A DNA stretch of 64,000 nt. It comes from Craspedostauros australis. Its lineage: Eukaryota; Bacillariophyta; Bacillariophyceae; Mastogloiales; Achnanthaceae. Where the stretch lies: NCBI GenBank assembly GCA_026770025.1, contig JAMXDE010000061.1, forward strand, positions 124,001-188,000, given 5' to 3'. Below the pieces are notes generated by a model. The model searched no databases and had not been told where the DNA came from. It saw only the letters and a list, made by a program, of their open reading frames with translations. The position numbers were made by a program, and so were the translations under genes. Shown piece by piece: positions 32,898 through 43,000 of the stretch (within the stretch, counting starts at the first letter, position 1; each line of letters starts with the position of its first letter).

Positions 32898-33688
32898 TAT
32901 CGAGATGTACATGTGAGTATACGTCAAGATGTACGTGTATATGTGCATCGTTCACCCGCTATTCTCTCATACGCACTTGGACGGTATAACTATACTCGTG
33001 TCGACAGTATGCTGTGATTCGTCAGAATTACAGGGGAAATGGAACACACGAAAAGGGGCAAGATTTCTGGAGGAAATTTGCAAATAATGATTTCTGAGAG
33101 AATCAGAAGATCGTCCATCCATGCATCAATGGTACCAAGAGAATCTCGAGGTACTTCCCAACTAAACCTCAGATGACGATATCATCTGACAGACTACTGC
33201 ATCACCAATGGAACGTGACATCTGGAGAGCAGAAGGACGACTACTGACGTCGACAGGATGTCAACATGTCACCACGTCGACAGCTGTCTCCAAGTCAGAG
33301 TAGGAGGCGAAGATACGATGACCCATGAAGATCATGGATACTGAAGGTGAACTTCAAATGGTAAGTACTCATGGAGTAGAAGCCAGTACTGAATGAACGG
33401 AGTGTCAAATGCGGAGTACCCATCAAACACGGAGTATCGTGTAGCACGAGCACACGATGCTGAGAGAGAGAGAGAGAATACAGAGAGGAGCGAGAGAGGA
33501 TCTCGCGTACCGACTCATAGTCGGAGACTGAATCTACAAAACAGATTGAAGCACCGAGAGCATCGGGCAAGAGAACGAACGGACACCGAGAGTATCGGAG
33601 TGCCAACGTAATGAAATAGCAAACAGACGACTATCAACCAACATCATCTTCCACATTCGTAGGTTACTGTGAGCGGAACTTGCCAACA
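32898..33688 (+). repeat. 3' LTR of element B
   Basis: 791 bp after the polypurine tract GGAAGGG. It starts TATCGAG rather than TGTCGAG. It carries a short deletion (ATGACCCATGAAGATCATGG) and other variants that it shares with the LTR at 36618 and not with B's 5' LTR. Confidence 0.9.
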
Positions 33689-35899
33689 TTCCTGGCGGGG
33701 CAATTTTGCAGTCGTGAGTGGTTGGTTTCTACCATAAGTGGAAGTTTTCGATTGATTCCAGTGACGACGTTTTGATCTGTGATTGCGGGATTTGGTCCGA
33801 GCCTGGGGACGCCACACACGTTTTGTTCGTGGGGATTTTCCTTTCGACACGTTCACGGGTTTGGGCGCATCTGGGTCGAGACTTTCCATTACGAGATCGT
33901 AGAGACTGCGTTTCACGGCTCCATTGAAGTGTGTTGGGCGTTTGTGCACTTGCTTGTACCGTTCTTTGACTCGTGCCTTGTTGTAGACTAGGTCAGCAGA
34001 GTTGATTGAGTCGGGTCTTCGTGGAACGTTCGTGTGAAGGAGTAGTAGAGTTACGGCGGTTAGCATCCAGGCATTAGCTGCCGCGATGTACCACCCATAC
34101 TCTACTCCGATGGTGATGACTTGGAGTGAGGCGAAGAGGAGGACCATTCCAACGATGCTACCGAAGTAGTTGAAGGAGGTGAAGAGGTTCCAGACTAGGG
34201 ACCACCAGGTGTCTTCGTCTTGGCTGGAGGCGGCTGTGAAGCATGTCCAGGCAGCCATGTCGATGGAGAGGTTGTCCTGTTTGGGAACGTTCTTGCCTTT
34301 TGCCTTCGCCTTGAACTTGAAGTTGTCCTGGTGGCTCTCGGTGTTGTGCGAGAGACGCCAGCGGCGGCATTTGGCGCACCACATGAACGTCTTGTCGTTG
34401 ACAAGCTTGCGTTGTGGCTCACCGGGCTTGGGAGCTTTGGACGACCAGCCCTGGCCGGTGTTGCGTTTGGCGTCGCGTTCCTTGGGCTTCTTGAAGTTGT
34501 TTCTCTTTCCATCGTTCTTGGAGAAACCCTTGTGTTGCTCGAGAACGTTGGCGCTTGGATTCTGGACGACGTTGTTGGCGTACGAGTACTTAGGCACGTT
34601 GCTATCTCTGGTACGCCTGATGGCATGCCAGCGATTTCCGCGCACTTCGTTTTCGTACAACGATTCAGCCTTGTTGCAGATTGCCATCCATGTGAGATCT
34701 TTTGCGGCAAGCTGGGGGCGAGCGTACTCGTATGTGAAGACGGGAAGACGCATGAGGATTTCCTCAAGGTCATCCTTCATCACATAGAGAGGACGTCGGT
34801 ACTGTTCACCAGACCGGATCTGTCCTCCAGCCTGTAGGAAGGCATCGAGGATCGTTCGGAGGAGACGGAGGTCGAAGCGACCGGCGTCGTCGAGGCGCTT
34901 GCAAAGAGCACGAAGGTGGACTGCCATCAGACCAACGTTCTCGTTTGGAAAACGTCTGCAGTTGACTTCGCGGATCTTGGCTGCGAGGGCGTCTTGTTCA
35001 TCCAAGGAGTTGGCCGAGTTGCTGTTCATGAACTCAACGAAGAGAGTGATGAAGTTATCGTGGAACTTCGGCTCAATTCGGTTCATGAGCTGGTCTTCGA
35101 GGACTGGATCAAGACTGTCACGGAAGAACGCTGAGGCTGTCTCGTTGTTCTGGACGTCGTAGTGATCCCACTTCAGATGGAACTCGTCAAAGTGCTTGGT
35201 GGCATCTTCAAGAGTGAAGGCGGCTGGTGAATCCAGGACGCAAGTCATCCCTGACTCTACGTTGGCGTCAGCAATGTACGCCATGGTGAGGAGTCCGGTT
35301 CTTGCCATGTGGTTACACACCAGGCGGATGAACTGCTGGATGTTCCCTCCTTTCTTGAACTTGTCGGTGAGTCCTTGCTCTCGCTTGGACTGGTTGGTGG
35401 AGTCAGCACCGTTATGGAGGATTCTCTGTTGTTGAGAGTTAGTCCACCTGGTGTGTGACTCGTCTTGGAGGCCGGTCCAATGTCCGTTTGGTGCGCCTGC
35501 GGTCCAGGGCACCCAGTTGCGTCCTTGCTTGAGGAGACCTCCCATGATGGGAACGGTTGGTTTCCCAGAGAGGTTGTGGTCGTCGTCTTCGCTCTCCTCT
35601 TCTGACTTTCTGCTCTTCTTGGGCATGGGTGTTTCCATGTCAAAGATGCTGTCGTTGAGGAAGGACTGGTCCGTCCGGGTTCTTGTGTCGCCAGCGGAAC
35701 GGCTGCGCTCGAGTCCGGGACGGCTTGGGGTCGTGGTGGCTGTCGCCGCTGCTTGGGCAGTGGCTATAGCCGCGTTTGCTGCTTCTGCAGCGGCTTCAGC
35801 CGCCAACGTCGCCTGTGTGAGGCGAGCGTTCTCGACCGTGATCGCTTCGAGCTGCGCTTGCAGCTCTTCCAGCGTGGCAGGGGTTGTCACTTCCGCCAT
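33689..35899 (-). pseudogene. Retroelement Gag-like protein, 3' end cut by B's LTR
   Basis: The frame opens at ATG 35899 (MAEVTTPATLEELQAQ) and gives about 737 residues. The last 14 codons of the open frame are LTR sequence (CWQVPLTVTYECGR), so the true C-terminus is lost. Visible parts: an N-terminal Ala/Glu-rich coiled-coil-like stretch (about 9-52), a large globular middle, a C-x2-C-x6-H-x4-H cluster (WCAKCRRWRLSHNTESH) near 505-522, two hydrophobic segments near 563-625, and a very basic tail (KSRNHRSKRRHW). The layout suggests Gag of an LTR or related retroelement, unrelated in sequence to the copia Gags here. No protease, RT or integrase is present. Superfamily uncertain. Confidence 0.6.
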
Positions 35900-36617
35900 G
35901 ATGGATGATGGGGACTTCTCGAATTGTCTTCGGACTTCGAGTGGATCGATCTGTTTGCCTTCTCTTGCCTTTGCTCGACTTCACTTCGTTGGGAAGGTGT
36001 GCACTGAAGTTCGATGCAGGCTTGGAGAGGCTCACACTCGGTTGGCGAGTGCGGTTATTGCTTGCTTTGGCAGAGGCTACTGAGGTTCGACCTTGGGTCG
36101 CTTACCTTCAGCTGGGACTTTTGTCCTCTTGAGTGGCTCGGTTTTCGAGCGGTGGGGATCTGATTTCAGATCAGATGCATGCAGTGAGGACGTGGTCCTT
36201 GTTGGAAGCTCGGTCTGCGAGCTGTGCCTTTTGGCTTCGTCTCAGAGAGACTCTTGCGATCGGTTGGCAGAGGAAGATGCTCGGTGGAGTTGATTAGAGA
36301 GTATTTGGCAACCACTCGCAGCTACCAGTTAGGATTCGGGCGTAGGCGTCGCGAATCGGTGGAGAATGCCTCGTGAATCTGCCGGCTTCAGGATAGCCGT
36401 GTAATGCAGTTCAAGAGAGGTGTACTGATTGAAGAGTTATAACTTGTAACGATGAGAAGTAGAGTGCTTTGTAGCTAATCCTTGTCTGTTATTATGAGTT
36501 AGCTTATTGGTGTTAGTAGGGTGAAGAAACGATGCCACACAACTTGGCGAGACCCCGCACTGATGCACTTGATTCAGTGCAACAGAGTAGACAATCAATA
36601 CAGTACTTTGCTCTCCG
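35900..36617 (-). other. Upstream region of the antisense Gag gene
   Basis: These 718 bp hold no gene I recognise. They are probably leader and truncated LTR of the antisense retroelement, cut at 36617 by another copia LTR. I could not identify a PBS with confidence. Confidence 0.4.
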
Positions 36618-37410
36618 TGTCGAGATGTACATGTGAGTATATGTCAAGATGTACGTGTATATGTGCATCGTTCACCCGTTATTCTCTCATACGCACTTGG
36701 ACGGTATAACTATACTCGTGTCGATAGTATGCTGTGATTCGTCAGAATTACAGGGGAAATGGAACACGCGAAAAGGGGCAAGATTTCTGGAGGAAATTTG
36801 CAAATAATGATTTCTGAGAGAATCAGAAGATCGTCCGTCCATCCATCAATGGTACCAAGAGAATCTCGAGGTACTTCCCAACTAAACCTCAGATGACGAT
36901 ATCATCTGACAGACTACTGCATCACCAATGGAACATGACATCTGGAGAGCAGAAGGACGCCCACTGACGTCGACAAGATGTCAACATGTCACCACGTCGA
37001 CAGCTGTCTCCAAGTCAGAGTAGGAGGCGAAGATGCGATGACCCATGAAGATCATGGATACTGAAGGTGAACTTCAAATGGTAAGTACTCACGGAGTAGA
37101 AGCCAGTACTGAATGAACAGAGTGTCGAATACGGAATACGCATCGAATACGGAGTATCGTGTAGCACGAGCACACGATGCTGAGAGAGAGAGAGAGAGAA
37201 TACAGAGAGGAGCGAGAGAGGATCTCGCGTACCGACTCATAGTCGGAGACTGAATCTACGAAACAGATTGAAGCGCCGAGAGCATCGGGCAAGAGAACGA
37301 ACGGACACCGAGAGTATTGGAGTGCCAACGTAATGAAATAGCAAACAGACGACTATCAACCAACACCATCTTCCACGTTCGTAGGTTACCGTGAGCGGAA
37401 CTTGCCAACA
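36618..37410 (+). repeat. Copia LTR (element C)
   Basis: 793 bp, TGTCGAG…CCAACA, same subfamily as B's 3' LTR. The left flank is TCTCCG. The right side runs straight into pol coding sequence without PBS, leader or gag. Confidence 0.9.
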
Positions 37411-37790
37411 AACAAGGACACCTGGCTCGCCGATAGCGGAGCTTCGTGTCACATCGTCAACTCGGACGCCGCTCTCTTCAACGTGCGGCATATCAAGTCC
37501 TTCGTCCAAATGGGAGACAGCACGAAACTGGACTTTCCCAAGATGGGATCCATTCGCTTAAAAGTCAAACAGCGAGACAACACTGGCCACGTCATCCGGC
37601 TCGATGATGTGAAGTACACACCCAAGATGGCGGTGAACCTTTTCTCCACGAACAAGGCTCTGTACAACGGTTAACAGCTTGGTAACAACGGCATTCTGAT
37701 GGACATCATCAACGGATCCGGAACGAAGATCGTGTTCGATCGAGTCTTCCCCACATCCAACGGATTCATCACAGGAGTGCAGATGCATCC
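37411..37790 (+). pseudogene. Truncated copia pol fragment (element C)
   Basis: It starts inside the protease region (NKDTWLADSGASCHIVNS) immediately after an LTR and follows the A/B/E polyprotein for about 125 codons. A TAA at 37672-37674 (GGTTAACAG, where A has GGTTACCAG) breaks the frame. It ends at ATGCATCC, where element D's LTR begins. Confidence 0.85.
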
Positions 37791-38496
37791 TATCAACATC
37801 TAGATCGAAATTAGGTACCCATCTCCCATGACTGAAACGTGATTCACTATTTTTTGATTCGACTCGATTTGAGAGTATAGTCGAGTGAGTCTTGATACAC
37901 GATTGATATTTGGTCACTACGGTCATCGAACATGACGTAGGCACTGACATCATCGTATGACGTCAGAGGATCGGTCATTGTGATCCTCGGAATCGAGATT
38001 ATGTTTTAGTCATGGTACGCTGACCTGTCTAGCCATGCCGAGTGCATCATCGAGCACGTGGCAACAATACTTAGGATCCAGAACAACATCGTCAGGGGTG
38101 ATGCATGCACCCCGTCGACGTAGACGGATCAATCCATATGTGATCAAACAGAGATCAAGATTAGGCAAGACCAGGAGAGATGAAGAAAGACCCAAGGGCA
38201 AGAATAACACGGGATATCGTGTAAATCAACATGCCATCTTGGGCAATGTTTTAGGAAAGACTGCGAGATAAACCACGAGGTAATCGAGCAGCATGTTAGC
38301 AACCGTGCAATAGGCACCATCATTAGAAATAGGAGATCATCATCTCATAATCCAAACCCAATCATCAATTGAATACAACCATAACTTAGCAACAACTATC
38401 ACCAAACACACCAACTTCACCTGACGGATTGATCACCCTGGCGGAGGAGTAAGTGCAGTGTTTGGTGCCTGTCCTGTATTGAATTGCTGATTATCA
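37791..38496 (+). repeat. 5' LTR of element D
   Basis: Begins TATCAACATCTAG and ends GCTGATTATCA, bounded by comparison with 45566-46279. It starts with TA rather than the usual TG. The C sequence it interrupts could also read TATCA here, so the left edge is uncertain by about 5 bp. Confidence 0.8.
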
Positions 38497-38510
38497 GATT
38501 AACAGTCGCA
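38497..38510 (+). other. Primer-binding site of element D, complementary to tRNA-Asn(GUU) anticodon arm
   Basis: GATTAACAGTCGCA abuts the LTR. Its complement spans tRNA positions 27-40 with anticodon GTT, and as I recall it agrees with the yeast tRNA-Asn anticodon arm. The identical 14-mer follows the LTR of element 1 (4488-4501). Confidence 0.78.
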
Positions 38511-40081
38511 GTCTCTATCGGAGTGCATGAACGAATCCTGAAGCGCTGTGCTGCCTTGGTGACATCACGCTGTCCCCTTCCTTTGATTCCGGCCCAAGAA
38601 AGGCCCAACGCGTTCGTGACGACGAACCCAATTGCTCGTGTGTGCAGATTGCTACGTGCCGCCACACCCGCTTTGTCCTGCTAAAGTGCAGAAAGGCTCA
38701 CCCGCTGTTGCGAATATCGCAGGCGGAGTAATTCATTCCAACAACCAAGTTCCGCATCACTGCGTTACTTACGATAGCTGGTCAGCTAAAAGACAAAGGT
38801 GTAATAGCCCGTGAAGCAAGACACACGTAAACACTTGGCCTGGTCAGCATCGACAAAGGTGAAAGCCCGTGAAGCAAGAAACACGTAAAAACTTGGAGCG
38901 GAAAGGCCCTCTGAAACCTATCGGCAATCTCATCTCGAGTTGTCGCGACCAGGTCAGTCGTTAACACTAAGTCTAAGCCGTACTTGCGATCGGTTAACGT
39001 CCTACGGGACGCAGAGATAACTGCTAACCAGACTAGCGTCTGCCCTTGACTGGGGAAGAAACGTGATCGGTAGAGATACCGCGGAAGCAACCCGTAAAGC
39101 TAGCATTGTGCTGATAGCAATATCACCAAGTGAGTCTAACGACACCGGAAGGCAGGTATACGCTGGACGAAAACGCGAGTGGTGGAACCAGGTGAATTAA
39201 AGCGACTGCTGGCACCTGGGGGGCACCGCGCTCATTAGCGTGCAAAATCCTGTTAGCATCAGGTACATCGGGCAAGCTGCTGCCAGATCTAAAAGACGTA
39301 TAGCAAGCTGATCCGTGGCACTCAAAGGAGGCACGGATTGGATCGAAGGTCCAACTGGGTGAAACCAAAGGTGCACCACATCCTGGTGGAGCACAGCTGA
39401 ACAAGCGCAAGAATACGGCGTTCGGGGAGACGAAATCCGAACGGGCAGGGCCATCCAACGCGCAATCCATCCGCGACGTTTCATCGCTTTTCAAGACCAA
39501 CAAAATAACAACAATTCCACCAACAACGCCCATTTGCGCTCAGTCCACCTTCTGATTGGCTACGAATTCCTTCGGTTCGTACCATCACTGGCGCGTCATC
39601 ACCGGCTCACAACTCCTTTGCTATCCCAGTCATTCATCTGACTTCGGGTCGCGCGCCAACACATCGCCCAAACGGGAAATTCACACGGTCCTGGTTGACA
39701 TTTTCCATCGGTCATCCTTCGCCTCGGATTAAGTACGGTCATCTTCGCGTTCATCAATCGGGAAATTCACACGGTCCCGTCTGGCCTTCCATCCGTCAGT
39801 CAGTCACAATTCGAGACATCGCGCACGGATTGACCGCAGTCCACTCGTGACAACGTGCTACCGGTAACGCCTTCGCCATCACTGGCGCTTTGCATCCGGC
39901 ACCACTTCCATTCCCGACGAATCCCAACAAGCGCAGAAACCCACCGTCACATTCCGGCGAACACTTCGACATCACAGCGGACGCCACAGTCATTTCCAAG
40001 TGTGACCACTTTCCTGGGAGCTGCGGGAAAATACTCGTCCGATAAAATAGCAACAAATCCGGAACAACACCCAGCTACACG
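38511..40081 (+). other. Long untranslated leader of element D
   Basis: 1571 bp without a convincing gene. It contains a two-copy tandem repeat of about 60 bp (38779-38899; both copies hold GCCCGTGAAGCAAGA and ACACGTAAA) and a separated repeat of CGGGAAATTCACACGGTCC (near 39677 and 39760). The 400 bp from 38900 look non-coding and may be structured. Confidence 0.6.
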
Positions 40082-43000
40082 ATGTCCAACCCAATCCCAA
40101 TCAACGACCCCATCCTGGCGCACGTCCTCAGCGTTCTCGGATATGACGACTCATCTACTGAATGGCGTATCTTGCACACCGAAGAGATCCAAACCATCAT
40201 GGATTTCGCTTCGCTCCATCGCGAAGACATGCTCGATATGGACGTCACCATCCAGGTGCCTGATCCAGGATCCGACTACGTAGCCCAACTGTCTAAGGTA
40301 GCAATCCGGAAATTCATAAATGCCATTGGCTGGTTCAGTGTTCAACCTAATCCCACCGTAGAGACATGGCGGGAACTCAACCAAGCTTCGTACATGGAGT
40401 ATGTCGCCCGGACGTTCACACCATCGCCTGCATCCTCAACCGCCATGCCCGATGGAACCACCAGCGCATTCCCCTTCGAACCAACGAAGACCGAACCAAC
40501 GGAGAAGACCGGACGCGACCTCGCCGCAGATTTCAGCCGTAGCATCAAGCGTAACATTAGCGACTACCCAAAGTTGTCTGATGACAAGTACTTCGCTACG
40601 TTCCATCGTCGTCTGCGTGCCACCGCTGCTGCTCATGGCATCTCCAATGTTCTCGATACTGACTACGTCCCTTCCGATGAACAAGCCGAGCTCTTCCAAG
40701 TGCAGTCCACCTTCCTGTTCAACGTGTTTGTATCCAACCTGCAGACCACGAAGAGTAGGAAGTGTGTCACTCCATACGAATCGATCTGTGATGGCCAAGC
40801 CGTCTACTGCATGCTGGTTCGCGAGTACACCACTGGTGCTACTGCGGTCAACACCATCCGACGCATCCGCGACGACATCATCAAGTTCAAGCTGGACAAG
40901 CAGTGGCGCAAGACTCGTGAGCAGTTCCTGGACCTGTGGCAACACAAGGTGCACGAACTCGAGGCATTGCGGGACGATCCGATCGACGACGCAACGAAGA
41001 AGGAGTGGTTGACCAACGCCATCGAGGCCGACAAGGCGCTGTACCAGTCTATCTTCCAGACTGACTACCTGCAGACCGCGATCCTGGCCTACTCACCCGG
41101 CAAGTCCGCAACCACCATGGAGTTCGACACCCTCGTGGAGCTCGTTCGGTCGTACGCTGTTCAACTCGATGGCCACGACGCCAACAAGCCCAAGCCGCCG
41201 CGCCAGGTCAACAACACCGACCAGCGCAAGCAACGCGGGAAGGATAAGGACGATGGACCCAATCTCTGGAAGCCCAACAAGGACTACAGCAAGGAGACGC
41301 GGGAACGGCTGCCGCGAGAGGAGTTCCAGAAGCTGTCGGATAAGCAACGCAGCGACTTCCTCCAAGCCCGGCGAGCCAAGTCTGGACGTGGTAAGAAGGA
41401 CAAGACTAGACGCTCCGCCAACAACACAAACCGCAGTGACTCCTCATCCAACCAGAACGACCAACAGGACACCCAGATCAGCGACAAAGGTAGTAACAAC
41501 AACGAGTCTAGTTCTACCGCAGGAACAGCAATCAACCGTATGCTATCCAGTGCCATGTCTAGCGCGTCTGGGAACCCGCCGACTACCCTCGTCATTGACG
41601 GTCGCACCTACACCCTGTCTCACACGAACGTATCGTACAAGTTCAACAACGCGAACGTGACTGTGCAAGGCGCATTGGTGGATGGAGGTGCGAACGGCGG
41701 TCTCGTTGGAGATGACATGCTGGTGATGGAGTCCACGTCCAACCGTGCTGATGTCTCTGGAATCGGCGACGCAGAGATCAAGGATCTGGCGCTGGTCACA
41801 GCCACCGCTGTCATCCAGACCACCTCAGGGCCGGTGATCGGTTGGTTCCATCAGTACGCCAACTACGGGAAAGGGCGCACCATCCATTCTGCCAATCAAC
41901 TCGCAGCGTTTGGATTGGATGTCAACGAGAGACCCAAGAACCTCCCTGGCGGTCGGCAAACCATCGTCACGCCAGATGGATTCATCATCCCGCTCACCGT
42001 GCGTCAAGGTCTCGCGTACATGGACATGCACAAGCCAACTCAGGCAGAGCTAGACGATCTGCCACACGTGTTCTTCACCTCCGACCAAGAGTGGGACCCA
42101 TCTGTCCTGGACGGGGAGGCTGATCTGGACAACATCCCCGCAACCGAACGCGGCGAAGACGACGACATCGACATCACCATCTCCAAGTGCGTTCAGTACA
42201 CTCAGTCCGCTGCAACGCTTGGGAATGGGGAGAAGGCGGTCAAGGCCGGGCCACGCAACATCGTGGGTAAAGCGCCCAACTTCCATGCGCTACGGCCGTA
42301 CTTTGGGTGGATTCCAGCGGACCGCGTGCGTGACACTCTTGCATGTACTACCCAGTGGTACCGCATGTCTGAGCGTTATCCCATGCGCAAACACTATAAG
42401 TCTAGATTCCCCGCAGCCAATGTCAACCGACTACACGATGTTGTTTCCATGGACACGTTGTTCTCTGACACGCCTGCTCATCATGATGGAGTCCCCGGAC
42501 ACGGTGGATGTACCATGGTACAGGTGTTTGTGGGATCCAACACGCGCCTCACAGCGGCGTACCCTCTGGCAAGCGAGTCCCATGTTCCCCATGTTGTCCA
42601 GGACTTCATTCGGGAGCATGGTGCCATGGACGTGTTGATGTCCGACAATGCCACAGCGCAGATCGGAGGCAAGATGAAGGACATCCTCCGGCAGTACTGC
42701 GTTGCAGACCACCAGTCCGAACCACACCACCAACATCAGAATCCTGTCGAGCGACGCATCCAGGATATCAAGCGCACCACCAACGGCATCATGGACCGAA
42801 CTGGCACCCCTGCCAGGTTCTGGCTCATCTGCACCTTGTACGTCGTGGGGCTACTCAACCACCTGTCGCAGTCCACAGCCGGTCACATCACACCCATCCA
42901 AGCCGCCACTGGCCAACGTCCCGACGTGAGCAAGTATCTCAACTTCCACTGGTGGGAGCCGGTGTACTACAAGGTTGGGAACGCTGCCTTCCCTGGCACC

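Larger units (their letters stand above)
25756..33688 (+). mobile_element. Copia element B: intact polyprotein, mismatched LTRs
   Basis: A 7933-bp element of the same family as A and E. The left flank (GAGATT) and right flank (TTCCTG) do not match, and the two flanks lie in unrelated sequence (RT C-terminal fragment on the left, antisense Gag gene on the right). The 5' LTR is A-like. The 3' LTR belongs to another subfamily shared with the LTR at 36618. This points to a recombinant of two insertions. Confidence 0.88.

Noticed and set aside
36312-36327. Sequence whose minus strand reads TGGTAGCTGCGAGTGG as a PBS of the antisense Gag element
   Set aside because: TGG start is suggestive, but no LTR end (CA) precedes it and no tRNA could be named.
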